From the NCBI GenBank assembly GCA_038203935.1, contig JBBRDM010000199.1, forward strand, positions 1-9,112: a DNA stretch of 9,112 nt. The letters are read 5' to 3'. The translations under genes and the position numbers were made by a program. Origin of the DNA: JANXSG01 sp038203935. Lineage in GTDB: Bacteria; Armatimonadota; Chthonomonadetes; Chthonomonadales; Chthonomonadaceae. Under the pieces are notes generated by a model that had not been told where the DNA came from, did no database searches, and saw only the letters and a list, made by a program, of their open reading frames with translations. Below are positions 1 through 7,752 of this stretch, one piece after another (position 1 is the first letter of the stretch; every line of letters starts with the position of its first letter).

Positions 1-294
1 GTTAGCATCGGTATGTGGCTGGAACGATACGTTATCATTCCTGTAAGCCTTACCAGAGATTTTCTTCCTTCATCGTGGGGATACTATACGCCATCATTTT
101 GGGACTGGGCAATGTTCGCCGGTACCATCGGGATGTTCACCTTCTTGATATTCCTGTTCATTCGGTTCCTGCCCATTATCAATATCTTCGAAGTGAAAGA
201 TCTTCTGCATCGTGAGAGAGGTCATCATGCGCATGATGGCAACGATGATACTATCGAACCTGGAAAAGAAGCTGTTCCGGTTCTGGCAGAGTAG
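1..294 (+). CDS. actC: ActC, ACIII NrfD-like membrane subunit (3' end only)
   Basis: This is the last 97 residues of a gene that begins before the window; the frame is open from base 1 (VSIGMWLERY...) to the TAG at 292-294. ActC is the large NrfD/PsrC-like integral membrane subunit of Alternative Complex III, which oxidises quinol and is anchored in the cytoplasmic membrane. What is visible is the WLERY segment, an aromatic loop (SSWGYYTPSFWDW), one transmembrane helix at about residues 38-59 of the fragment, and a basic then His/Asp-rich cytoplasmic tail ending in PVLAE. The identification leans on the WLERY-VIIPVSLTRDFLPS pattern, familiar from ActC C-termini, and on the actD-actE-actF genes that follow directly. 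An ATG at 13 lies within the gene and is not its start. Confidence 0.88.
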   Translation, partial: VSIGMWLERYVIIPVSLTRDFLPSSWGYYTPSFWDWAMFAGTIGMFTFLIFLFIRFLPIINIFEVKDLLHRERGHHAHDGNDDTIEPGKEAVPVLAE

Positions 295-326
295 AGAATT
301 TGGGTTTGAGTGAGGATAGAGTTGCT

Positions 327-866
327 ATGGAATCGACAATTTATGGAATGGTAGCAGAATTCAGCAGCGAAGCTCAGATCGTGAATGCTGCAAAGAAAAC
401 GCGTGCTGAAGGCTACAATCGAATTGAAGCATACACTCCATTGCCAGTACATGGCCTTGCAGAGATAATAGGGCTCGATATTAAAGACACGCTCCTGCCC
501 TGGATAATATTCCTTGCTGGTGTATCTGGCATGATTGCAGGCTTCGGCTTGGAGTGGTGGGTAAATCTCATAGAATATCCGCTGAATGTAGGTGGCCGTC
601 CGCTGAACAGCTGGGTACAGTTCATTCCAATTTCCTACGAATGCACCATTCTATTCGCAGCCGGCGCTGCCGTGGTTGGAATGCTGGCTCTTAACGGTCT
701 GCCTCGACCGCACCATCCAATATTCAATGCGAACCGATTTGAGCGTGCGTCCAATGATCGTTTTTTCCTTTGTATCGAAGCGACCGATGCAAAATTTGAT
801 ATAAAAAGAACTGCAGCATTCCTGACATCGCTCGATGCTATTCACGTCTCGGAAGTGGAAGACTGA
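327..866 (+). CDS. actD: ActD, ACIII membrane subunit (DUF3341)
   Basis: A 179-residue subunit of Alternative Complex III of the DUF3341 family. The N-terminus (MESTIYGMVAEF) is followed by a ferredoxin-like alpha/beta stretch with AAKKTRAEGYNRIEAYTPLPVHGL-type residues at 21-44, typical of ActD. Two transmembrane helices follow at about 57-77 and 104-124, with the conserved P-x-N-x-GGRPLNSW loop between them at 85-96, and a soluble C-terminal domain. In ACIII structures this subunit has two helices and helps hold ActC and ActF. I chose the ATG at 327 because GAGG at 312-315 sits 11 bases upstream and because homologues begin close to the YG-x-x-AEF motif. A TTG at 300 in the same frame would add nine residues and is less likely. 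The TGA stop shares one base with an ATG at 866. Confidence 0.9.
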   Translation: MESTIYGMVAEFSSEAQIVNAAKKTRAEGYNRIEAYTPLPVHGLAEIIGLDIKDTLLPWIIFLAGVSGMIAGFGLEWWVNLIEYPLNVGGRPLNSWVQFIPISYECTILFAAGAAVVGMLALNGLPRPHHPIFNANRFERASNDRFFLCIEATDAKFDIKRTAAFLTSLDAIHVSEVED

Positions 867-907
867 TGCAGGGCAACAAAGATTTCTTAATTCAGAGAAG
901 AGATTCC

Positions 908-1588
908 ATGGCGACCATTCGTAAATTCTCAGCAATGGCAGGCGCAGCAGTCGGCATACTTTCGATGACCGGCTGCCATCTTGATATGTGGCGTCAGTCC
1001 AAGGTGCTTCCACTTGGCTCCAACGAACTGTTCGTGAATAATCAAGGATCACGTCCGCTTCCGCCGCATACGGTGGCCCGTAACCCGTACGGAAGCGATA
1101 AAAATAGTGATTTAAAAACTGATAATCCATTCTATTCGGGATTTGAAAACGGAATTCTGGTCAAAACAATACCCGCAGAAGCGATGGAAAGATTTGATGG
1201 CGACCGGCTGAAAATGGTTCAGAGAGGGCAGGAGAGATTTAATATCTACTGTTCCCCCTGCCACGGAAGGCTTGGTGATGGAAATGGGATGATCGCGCAG
1301 CGAGGATTCAATACACGGCGCAAACCGGCAAACTATCATGATGATAAGATAGTTCGGCTTCCAGACGGCCACTATTTTGATGTCATGACGAATGGATTCG
1401 GCGTGATGTTCTCCTACGCGGCACGTGTTGAACCGGCGGATCGCTGGGCTATTGTCTCTTATATTCGTACTTTGCAGCTAAGTCAGAATGCTAGAATATC
1501 TGATGTGCCTGCTGGGAATATTCAAGATTTAGACAAACCAGAAACGTCCGAAAGCGAACCCAAAGGAAGTGGAGCGGCAGGCGAATGA
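908..1588 (+). CDS. actE: ActE, mono-haem cytochrome c lipoprotein of ACIII
   Basis: A 226-residue periplasmic cytochrome c subunit of Alternative Complex III that passes electrons from the complex towards the oxidase. It has a short positive N-terminus, a hydrophobic stretch and a lipobox (LSMTGC) with the lipidated Cys at residue 23, so it should be membrane-anchored by lipid. The single haem site is CSPCH at residues 115-119, in the context YCSPCHGRLGDGNGM, and the likely distal ligand is Met167 in NGFGVMFSYA. The C-terminal helix DRWAIVSYIRTLQ is typical of class I cytochromes c. A Ser/Glu/Gly-rich tail follows. The chosen ATG at 908 has a purine-rich GAGAAGAGA just upstream and gives a compact lipoprotein signal. 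The ATG at 866, overlapping the actD stop, would place 14 extra charged residues before the signal and is a real alternative. Confidence 0.92.
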   Translation: MATIRKFSAMAGAAVGILSMTGCHLDMWRQSKVLPLGSNELFVNNQGSRPLPPHTVARNPYGSDKNSDLKTDNPFYSGFENGILVKTIPAEAMERFDGDRLKMVQRGQERFNIYCSPCHGRLGDGNGMIAQRGFNTRRKPANYHDDKIVRLPDGHYFDVMTNGFGVMFSYAARVEPADRWAIVSYIRTLQLSQNARISDVPAGNIQDLDKPETSESEPKGSGAAGE

Positions 1589-2790
1589 ACAATGAGCCAT
1601 CTTTAGTAAACTCCATCAATAAGCTGCAGCGAATTGGTGGCATAATGGCAGTGGCAGGGGTCGTTCTCGGAGCGGCTATGGCGATTGGGAACAGCGACCA
1701 GTTCTTCCATGCCTATCTATATGGATATATATTCTGGGTATGTATGACACTTGGATGCCTCGGGATGACCTTTTTGCATCATGCAATCAAAGGGCGTTTT
1801 GGCATACCAGTAATCCGTATTTTCGAAGCCGGCGGAAGCAGTTTCAATCTCATTTTGATGGGAGTGCTCTTCATTCCTATTCTATTGGGAGCGAATCATC
1901 TCTATCCATGGGCAAACCCGGATACTGTCAATTCTATTGAAGCGCTGAAATATCGAAGCGGATTTATGAATACAGGCGGAGTTGGAATCAGGACTGCCGT
2001 ATACTTCGCAATGTGGGCTTTAGGATCACACCTGATTCATAAATGGTCGCTCGATATGGATAAGTCAGGCAGTCCACTCGTTGCTGCTTATCGTACCAGT
2101 CTGGGATGCGCCGGGCTAGTATTCTATATGCTGACCTGCAGCTTTGCATTTTCCGACTGGGTGATGTCCTTAGAAGCGAACTGGTACTCCACTATCTACG
2201 GCGCCTGGTTCATAACGGGTTCGGTGCTGGTCGCTACCTCTTTTACCACCCTGCTAATGACCCGGTGGTACAAGCATGAACCGTATAAATCGGCGATTAG
2301 CATGAGTGCTGATTTTACGCTTTGGCGGGATATGGGTAACCTGATACTTACGATGGTGATGTTTTGGGCTTATACCTCACTTTCTCAGTTTCTGATTATC
2401 TGGTCTGGAAATATCCGCGAAGAGATCACTTTCTATCTGGAACGCAATCAGGGTACCTGGCTTACTGTTGGCGCCTTTATGATCTGCGGCCAGTTCTTCT
2501 TTCCATTCCTGTGCCTGCTCTCGGGCAAAACGAAGCGCGGTCCCGGATGGCGGCTTTCATCACTGGTAGTTTGGATTATAATTATGCGTATGGTGGATAT
2601 TGCCTGGATCATTATCCCATCCTATGATAAAGCACACAACATATTCTCCATTCCTGTCCTCCTGGCATATGTCGGTTCGTTCCTGGGAATAGGTGGGATA
2701 TGGATGATATCGTTTACTTCGCGGTTGAAGAGTGCCCCAGTGCTGCCGGCATACGCCGTATCGCTGGAGGAGGGTTTAGGACATGCGTAA
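1585..2790 (+). CDS. actF: ActF, ACIII integral membrane subunit
   Basis: A 401-residue polytopic membrane protein, the second NrfD/PsrC-like core subunit of Alternative Complex III beside ActC. About ten hydrophobic segments can be counted, near residues 15-35, 45-66, 86-102, 134-152, 169-188, 204-226, 250-272, 293-312, 326-344 and 354-376. Two signature stretches support ActF over ActC: FSDWVMSLEANWYSTIYG at 189-206, and a region at 260-284 beginning FWAYTSLSQFLIIWSG and continuing NIREEITFY. Acidic residues inside the helical bundle are thought in this family to line a proton route; I infer this from family knowledge. The ATG at 1585 overlaps the actE TGA in an ATGA arrangement, so translation is probably coupled. 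The length is normal for ActF. Confidence 0.93.
   Translation: MNNEPSLVNSINKLQRIGGIMAVAGVVLGAAMAIGNSDQFFHAYLYGYIFWVCMTLGCLGMTFLHHAIKGRFGIPVIRIFEAGGSSFNLILMGVLFIPILLGANHLYPWANPDTVNSIEALKYRSGFMNTGGVGIRTAVYFAMWALGSHLIHKWSLDMDKSGSPLVAAYRTSLGCAGLVFYMLTCSFAFSDWVMSLEANWYSTIYGAWFITGSVLVATSFTTLLMTRWYKHEPYKSAISMSADFTLWRDMGNLILTMVMFWAYTSLSQFLIIWSGNIREEITFYLERNQGTWLTVGAFMICGQFFFPFLCLLSGKTKRGPGWRLSSLVVWIIIMRMVDIAWIIIPSYDKAHNIFSIPVLLAYVGSFLGIGGIWMISFTSRLKSAPVLPAYAVSLEEGLGHA
2766..2774 (+). promoter_or_regulatory. Strong ribosome binding site inside the end of actF
   Basis: GGAGGAGGG lies within the actF coding end, with AGGAGG at 2768-2773 followed by nine bases and then the ATG at 2783. This fixes the start of the next gene at 2783 although it overlaps actF by eight bases. 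It is one of the best Shine-Dalgarno matches in the operon. Confidence 0.75.
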
Positions 2791-3235
2791 ACAGGAAAAA
2801 CCCGCAGATCCATTGATTGAGCTGGGATATGAAGAGACGGATGTTGCCTACAAGAAAGTGCTTCCTTGGATAGTAGCGCTATTCGGATTTCTCGGTGTTT
2901 CTTCTGTGGTAGCCTTTGTTATGTATGGAATCTTAGTCCCGAAAGAACCGGAGCCCAATGCCTCGACTTTTCCGCCAGCAGAATCACGCAGAAAACCACC
3001 GGAACCTATAGTGCAGGGCAACCCGATAGAGGACATGCAAAAATTTAGAGCTGCTGAAGAAAAATCACTGACCAGATACTCCTGGAAAGATAAGAACGCA
3101 GGCATCGTGCGTATACCGGTTGATAAAGCAATGGAACTATTCGCTGCACGTGGAGAACAAACTCCTGCAGGCGGATATGCGGTTCCACCTGCCAATCCCG
3201 GCACGGAAGCGCCTTTGCCGACTTCAGTACATTGA
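2783..3235 (+). CDS. Small single-span membrane protein of the ACIII-oxidase operon, role unassigned
   Basis: A 150-residue protein with a charged N-terminal cytoplasmic part (residues 1-26), one transmembrane helix at about 28-51 and an exported Pro-rich linker at 55-80. A compact segment follows, QGNPIEDMQKFRAAEEKSL then RYSWKDKNAGIVRIPVDKAMEL, at 78-119, and a Pro/Ala/Gly-rich end. It has no Cys and no CxxCH, so it does not bind covalent haem. The pattern of a Tyr-x-Trp, a Gly-Ile-Val-Arg-Ile-Pro and an Ala-Met helix resembles small proteins I know from other ACIII-Sco-caa3 clusters, usually annotated as hypothetical. Its place directly after actF suggests an accessory ACIII subunit, in a position comparable to ActG of Rhodothermus, or a linker to the oxidase. 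Both are inference; I do not claim homology to ActG. Confidence 0.85.
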   Translation: MRKQEKPADPLIELGYEETDVAYKKVLPWIVALFGFLGVSSVVAFVMYGILVPKEPEPNASTFPPAESRRKPPEPIVQGNPIEDMQKFRAAEEKSLTRYSWKDKNAGIVRIPVDKAMELFAARGEQTPAGGYAVPPANPGTEAPLPTSVH

Positions 3236-3270
3236 TGCTGAAAGATTGCAAGTGGTGAGAGGGAAGTAAG

Positions 3271-4164
3271 ATGAACCCGACAAAATTAAAATATTTAAGT
3301 TTGATGGCAGCGATATGTGCGGCGGCGTTTACGAATGTATCGCCAGCAAATGCGCAGGGCAGCAAATCGAGTGTTCCAATACAAAATGGCAGGCAGATTA
3401 TTCCATCGCGCGATGTGGGGCTCGATCAAAAACTGAATGGCCAGGTACCTTTAAATCTAGCATTTAAAGATGAGACCGGCAAGAGCATACATCTCAGCGA
3501 CTATTTCGGCAAAAAACCAGTGATTATCAACATGATATTTTACCGGTGCCCTGGAGTTTGTACTTTAGAGCTGGATGGCATGGCGAAAGCATTCAATAAA
3601 CTCAAGTACAATGCGGGTGAAGAGTTCGATATTGTGACGGTCAGTATTAATCCCAAAGAAGGCCCGAGCCTTGCTGCAGATAAAAAAGATACCTATCTTC
3701 AAATCTACAAAAAACCTACAGCAGCTCAGGGATGGCATTTTTTAACGGGCGATCAGGATTCGATACAACAGCTTGCGGCATCTATTGGATACCGATATGC
3801 TTATGATCTCGATAAGGAGCAGTTTGCTCATCCGGCAGGTCTAGTGCTGGTAACGCCGCAGGGAAAGATATCTAAATATTTTTACGGATCGGACTACAGC
3901 CCGAGAGATCTGACCATGGGGCTGATCGATGCCTCGGATAGTAAGATTGGCACTCCTGTAGAAAAGATTTTGTTGTTCTGTCTGCATTATGATGCAGCAA
4001 CGGGTAAATATAGCTTTGTTGTGATAAAACTGCTTCAGATTGCAGCGGTGATTACCTTTGTAACACTGGGTGGATTTATATGGATGATGATGCGCTGGGA
4101 AAAAAATAGATATAAAAAGATGTCTATACCTCCTTTAGATCAGGATGTTCTCCACAGCGCTTAA
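3271..4164 (+). CDS. Sco1/SenC-type copper chaperone for cytochrome oxidase, C-terminally anchored
   Basis: A 297-residue thioredoxin-fold protein of the SCO1/SenC family, which delivers copper to, or reduces the cysteines of, the CuA site of oxidase subunit II. A signal peptide with a likely ANA|Q cleavage after residue 28 exports it. The copper-binding motif is CPGVC (Cys93, Cys97) in FYRCPGVCTLEL, and the distal ligand is His187 in FAHPAGLVLV. VTVSINPKEGP (122-132) is the usual strand after the active-site helix. A transmembrane helix at about 249-275 anchors the C-terminus, with a short basic cytoplasmic tail. The ATG at 3271 follows GAGAGGGAAG. The gene sits between the ACIII genes and coxB, 35 bases after the preceding stop and 20 before coxB, which fits a job in maturing the downstream CuA subunit. 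Confidence 0.93.
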   Translation: MNPTKLKYLSLMAAICAAAFTNVSPANAQGSKSSVPIQNGRQIIPSRDVGLDQKLNGQVPLNLAFKDETGKSIHLSDYFGKKPVIINMIFYRCPGVCTLELDGMAKAFNKLKYNAGEEFDIVTVSINPKEGPSLAADKKDTYLQIYKKPTAAQGWHFLTGDQDSIQQLAASIGYRYAYDLDKEQFAHPAGLVLVTPQGKISKYFYGSDYSPRDLTMGLIDASDSKIGTPVEKILLFCLHYDAATGKYSFVVIKLLQIAAVITFVTLGGFIWMMMRWEKNRYKKMSIPPLDQDVLHSA

Positions 4165-4184
4165 GTTTCTGGGGGTTTAGCCGA

Positions 4185-5342
4185 ATGAATTTTCCTTTTG
4201 CACCAGAACGAGCTTCCGATTTTGCAGATAAAATAGATCCAGTTTTTTATCTGCTGCTTGGTCTTACGGTGCTCTTTACTGTGCTTGTCTTAAGTTTTAT
4301 ATTTGTCCTTGCTCTGCGATACCGCAGAGGGCAAAATGTAAATCGTAAAAACCCACGCCATCATAACGCGATACTGGAACTTACCTGGTCCATTATTCCG
4401 CTGATATTAGGCCTGGGAGTGTTTGTGGTCGCTGCGATTCCATATGCTAGCGTATACCATGCTCCCAAGGATGCTATCGAAATATTTGTTGTTGGAAAGA
4501 GATGGATGTGGCATATTCAGCATGCAAATGGTGTTCGTGAAAACAATACACTGCACATTCCAATTAATAAGCCTATTCAGCTTACGATGATTTCACAGGA
4601 CGTGAACCACGGTTTCTACGTGCCTGCTTTCCGAGTAAAGAGAGATGCGCTTCCTGGAAGATACAACACCATGTGGTTCACTCCGACCAGACTGGGTAAA
4701 TACCATCTGTTTTGCACAGAATACTGCGGTACCAACCACTCAGAAATGATTGGAAGTGTTTATGTACAGACCGCTCAAGATTATTCAGCGTGGTTAGCGA
4801 ATGCAGGGCAGGAAGTTGCCGATAAACATCAGTCTTTAGAAACACTTGGTGAGGGGCTGTATACACAACTCGCCTGCGGCACCTGCCATGATAAAGATGG
4901 CATTGGACGCGGCCCGACTCTCGTCAGCCTTTATGGATCGAAAGTATTGAAAAAAGATGGTACAGCCACCATAGCGGATGATACTTATATCCGTAATTCA
5001 ATCTTCAATCCGAGCGATGATATTGCTGCTGGATACCAGCAGGTGATGCCATCGTATAAAGATCAATTGACTGAAGAGCAGATTTTGCAGGTGATTGCCT
5101 ACATCAAATCTTTGAATAAATCGCCTGAAGGAACCAAGCATCTGGCGAATCCGGGAACGACTGGAAGCGTGAGCAGCAAGAATAGCGCTGCGGTGAAACC
5201 GAATCCATTAACCCCAGCTCAAATACCAGCCGCGACGAATGCTGCAACTACGCCTTCGACAAATGCACCGCCAAAAGATCTTACGCCTAAAAATAGTCCG
5301 ACCGCACCAAATGATGCCACGACTGCGGGGAAACGAATATGA
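4185..5342 (+). CDS. coxB: Cytochrome c oxidase subunit II with fused cytochrome c domain (caa3 type)
   Basis: A 385-residue subunit II. Two transmembrane helices (about 20-46 and 66-90) precede a periplasmic cupredoxin domain that holds the two-copper CuA centre. The CuA ligands are all present: His142 in DVNHGFYVPAFR, then Cys177, Glu179, Cys181, His185 and Met188 in CTEYCGTNHSEM. The aromatic patch used for electron entry is GKRWMWH at 104-110. A class I cytochrome c domain follows, with CGTCH at 231-235 and a likely Met288 ligand in QQVMPSYKDQLTEEQ, making this a caa3-type subunit that accepts electrons through its own haem. Residues from about 315 to 380 form a Pro/Thr/Ala/Asn-rich tail of low complexity. 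No N-terminal signal peptide or lipobox is seen. GGGGG at 4171-4175 precedes the ATG, and the TGA overlaps the coxA ATG (ATGA). Confidence 0.95.
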   Translation: MNFPFAPERASDFADKIDPVFYLLLGLTVLFTVLVLSFIFVLALRYRRGQNVNRKNPRHHNAILELTWSIIPLILGLGVFVVAAIPYASVYHAPKDAIEIFVVGKRWMWHIQHANGVRENNTLHIPINKPIQLTMISQDVNHGFYVPAFRVKRDALPGRYNTMWFTPTRLGKYHLFCTEYCGTNHSEMIGSVYVQTAQDYSAWLANAGQEVADKHQSLETLGEGLYTQLACGTCHDKDGIGRGPTLVSLYGSKVLKKDGTATIADDTYIRNSIFNPSDDIAAGYQQVMPSYKDQLTEEQILQVIAYIKSLNKSPEGTKHLANPGTTGSVSSKNSAAVKPNPLTPAQIPAATNAATTPSTNAPPKDLTPKNSPTAPNDATTAGKRI

Positions 5343-7054
5343 GTATTCAACATGCACCAGCACATGACGCTTCAGTGCAGCACAATACGGAACCAAAGAA
5401 GAACTATCTAAACGCTGAACACAGTGTAGCATCCTGGCTCCTGACCAAGGATCATAAACGTATTGCTGTTCTCTACTTGATATCGATTACTTTTTTCTTT
5501 ATCATTGGTGGTGTAGCAGCATCTTTGATCAGGGCGGAACTCACTTCACCACATGGGCACCTTTTTACCAATGACGGCTATAACAAACTGTTTAGCGCGC
5601 ATGGGATTATCATGGTGTTCTTCTTTCTGGTTCCGTCGATACCAGCTACTATAGGCAACTTCATCATTCCATTGATGATCGGTGCGAAAGATCTCGCGTT
5701 TCCAAGGCTTAATCTACTCAGCTGGTACCTCTATAGTATCGGCGGACTTATTGCTCTTGGTGCGATGATTTCCGGCGGTGTGGATACCGGCTGGACATTC
5801 TATACGCCCTACAGTAGTGTATATAGTAACGGACAGGTAGTGGCCACACTTATCGCGGTCTTTATCGCCGGGTTCTCCTCTATTGCGACGGGCATTAATT
5901 TCATTGTCACCATCCACAAGATGCGCGCGCCAGGATTAACCTGGTTCCGGCTGCCGCTGTTTATTTGGGCACACTATGCTACGAGTGTAATCATTGTGCT
6001 TGGGACTCCGGTGGTCGCCATTACGCTGGCTCTGGTTGCGGTTGAGAGGGTATTCCCGATCGGAATATTCAATCCTGCGCAAGGCGGCGATCCGCTGCTA
6101 TTCCAGCATATGTTCTGGTTCTACTCCCACCCGGCGGTGTATATCATGGTGCTTCCGTCGATGGGTATTATCAGCGAGGTTATTGCAAACGGTTCGCGTA
6201 AGCGGATATTTGGATATGAACTGGTGGCATTCTCCAGTCTGGCAATTGCTGGATTTGGATTCCTTGTTTGGGGCCACCATATGTTCGTAACTGGTGAATC
6301 TGTCTACCTCGCGATGGTGTTTTCGCTCATCAGCTTCCTGGTAGCAGTCCCTTCAGCCATTAAGGTTTTCAACTGGACGGCCACAATATATAAAGGGAAT
6401 ATCACGCTGCATGCACCGATGCTGTACGCCCTTGGGTTTATAGGACTATTTACGATTGGCGGTCTCACCGGGCTGTTTCTGGCTTCACTGTCTGTTGATG
6501 TACATCTGAACATGACCTATTTCGTAGTAGCGCACTTCCACTATGTTATGGTAGGCGGAGCTATTTTCGGATTTATGGCCGGACTGCACTTCTGGTGGCC
6601 AAAGATTACGGGTCGGCTTTATGATGAACTTTGGGCAAAAATTGCTGCAGCGATTATATTCTTAGGTTTCAACCTGACATTCTTCCCGCAGTTCGTGCTG
6701 GGTTATCTTGGGATGCCGCGCAGATATCACTACTATCCGCCAGAATTCCAGGTGTGGAATGTAATGTCCACTGCGGGTTCTTCCATTCTCGGAGTGGGAT
6801 ATTTAATTCCGGCAATATACTTTGGACTTTCGTTGTTCTATGGGAAAAAAGCAAGTCCCAACCCGTGGAATGCTGTCGGACTAGAGTGGCAGACGGCTTC
6901 GCCGCCACCTACAGAAAACTTTGAAGACATTCCCATAGTCACCTGGGAAGCCTATGACTATACAACGCTCCCGGATGTCGAATCCGACCTGGACTATCCG
7001 AGCCTTGAGGGAGATGGAGCCATAGCCGGTTTTCATTCAGGAGGATCTAAGTGA
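5339..7054 (+). CDS. coxA: Cytochrome c oxidase subunit I, A2-type haem-copper oxidase
   Basis: A 571-residue catalytic subunit with about twelve transmembrane helices that reduces oxygen to water and pumps protons. The low-spin haem a ligands are His88 (FSAHG) and His401; haem a3 is bound by His399 (AHFHYVMVGG). CuB is bound by His264, His313 and His314 (WGHHM), and Tyr268 is the Tyr cross-linked to His264. The helix VI motif reads FWFYSHPAVYIMVLP: the Glu of GHPEVY is Ala266, and Tyr262-Ser263 stand in for it, which defines the A2 type. The K-channel Lys342 (VPSAIKVFNW) and the D-channel entrance Asp118 and Asn125 (GAKDLAFPRLN) are kept. The N-terminus is about 30 residues of soluble, His-containing sequence. 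The TGA stop overlaps the GTG start of coxC. Confidence 0.97.
   Translation: MSIQHAPAHDASVQHNTEPKKNYLNAEHSVASWLLTKDHKRIAVLYLISITFFFIIGGVAASLIRAELTSPHGHLFTNDGYNKLFSAHGIIMVFFFLVPSIPATIGNFIIPLMIGAKDLAFPRLNLLSWYLYSIGGLIALGAMISGGVDTGWTFYTPYSSVYSNGQVVATLIAVFIAGFSSIATGINFIVTIHKMRAPGLTWFRLPLFIWAHYATSVIIVLGTPVVAITLALVAVERVFPIGIFNPAQGGDPLLFQHMFWFYSHPAVYIMVLPSMGIISEVIANGSRKRIFGYELVAFSSLAIAGFGFLVWGHHMFVTGESVYLAMVFSLISFLVAVPSAIKVFNWTATIYKGNITLHAPMLYALGFIGLFTIGGLTGLFLASLSVDVHLNMTYFVVAHFHYVMVGGAIFGFMAGLHFWWPKITGRLYDELWAKIAAAIIFLGFNLTFFPQFVLGYLGMPRRYHYYPPEFQVWNVMSTAGSSILGVGYLIPAIYFGLSLFYGKKASPNPWNAVGLEWQTASPPPTENFEDIPIVTWEAYDYTTLPDVESDLDYPSLEGDGAIAGFHSGGSK
7040..7044 (+). promoter_or_regulatory. Ribosome binding site that fixes the GTG start of coxC
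   Basis: GGAGG lies in the last codons of coxA, six bases before GTG at 7051-7053. The spacing and the GTGA overlap with the coxA stop make GTG the start, since no ATG occurs in this frame near the expected N-terminus. Confidence 0.8.
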
Positions 7055-7749
7055 GCTTAGAAGCGGCGCATAATACGAATATCGCAGTCCATGAACACGA
7101 GGAACATCTTGCGCATCAGTTTATGAATCGAGCGCAGCAAGATGAATCGTACATAGTTGGAATGTGGTCCTTCCTGGTGACGGAGATCCTGTTTTTTGGG
7201 GCACTATTTCTCTGCTACAGCATATTCCGAATACAGTACCCCATGGCTTATCAAGAGGGTCATGAAGAGTTAAGCTGGCAGCTTGGGTGCCTCAACACAT
7301 TAATTCTGCTCACCAGCAGCCTGACCATGGTGCTGGCAGTGCATGCTGCACAGGTTAACAAACGCATTTTGGCGGCCGGCTGGCTCGTGGTTACCTGTTT
7401 TCTGGCTGCTGGATTTCTGGTAGTTAAACTTGCTTTTGAGTGGTATCCGAAATATCTTCACCATTTGATTCCAGGTGTCCACTTTCACTGGCCTCATGAG
7501 GGATTTAGCGAAGTCGCGCCCGGAAAAGCCGAGTTATTTTTCGGTCTGTATTTTGCAATGACGGGGCTGCATGGTATCCACGTGGTGATTGGTATTGGCA
7601 TTATGGGAGTACTTGCGATAATGCTGCTTCTCAATCATAAGTCCACGCAGTACTATATGCCTATCGAACTCGCCGGGCTGTACTGGCACTTCGTCGATAT
7701 TGTCTGGATATTCCTATTTCCGTTATTCTATTTGATTGGGAAAAGATAG
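7051..7749 (+). CDS. coxC: Cytochrome c oxidase subunit III (five-helix form)
   Basis: A 232-residue integral membrane subunit III that stabilises subunit I and its proton uptake path. The N-terminus (1-30) is soluble and His/Glu-rich (HEHEEHLAHQ). Five transmembrane segments lie near 36-58, 78-99, 107-129, 160-194 (including LYFAMTGLHGIHV, a subunit III hallmark) and 205-229 (LYWHFVDIVWIFLFPLFYL, the other hallmark). The Glu in the first visible helix (VTEILFFGALF, Glu45) is commonly conserved. The five-helix length is usual for caa3-type and quinol-oxidase subunit III, which lack the first two helices of the mitochondrial form. GTG is the start codon, supported by GGAGG six bases upstream. 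The gene ends in TAG, three bases before coxD. Confidence 0.95.
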   Translation: MSLEAAHNTNIAVHEHEEHLAHQFMNRAQQDESYIVGMWSFLVTEILFFGALFLCYSIFRIQYPMAYQEGHEELSWQLGCLNTLILLTSSLTMVLAVHAAQVNKRILAAGWLVVTCFLAAGFLVVKLAFEWYPKYLHHLIPGVHFHWPHEGFSEVAPGKAELFFGLYFAMTGLHGIHVVIGIGIMGVLAIMLLLNHKSTQYYMPIELAGLYWHFVDIVWIFLFPLFYLIGKR

Positions 7750-7752
7750 CTT

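Noticed and set aside
300..326. TTG at 300 as the start of actD.
   Set aside because: The ATG at 327 has a better ribosome binding site and gives an N-terminus like that of other ActD proteins.
651..1130. A long open frame on the minus strand under actD and actE.
   Set aside because: It lies opposite two clearly coding genes, overlaps them entirely, and its translation shows no family features.
3236..3270. A promoter in the 35-base gap before the Sco gene.
   Set aside because: Only a ribosome binding site is visible; no -35/-10 pair with proper spacing was found in so short a gap.
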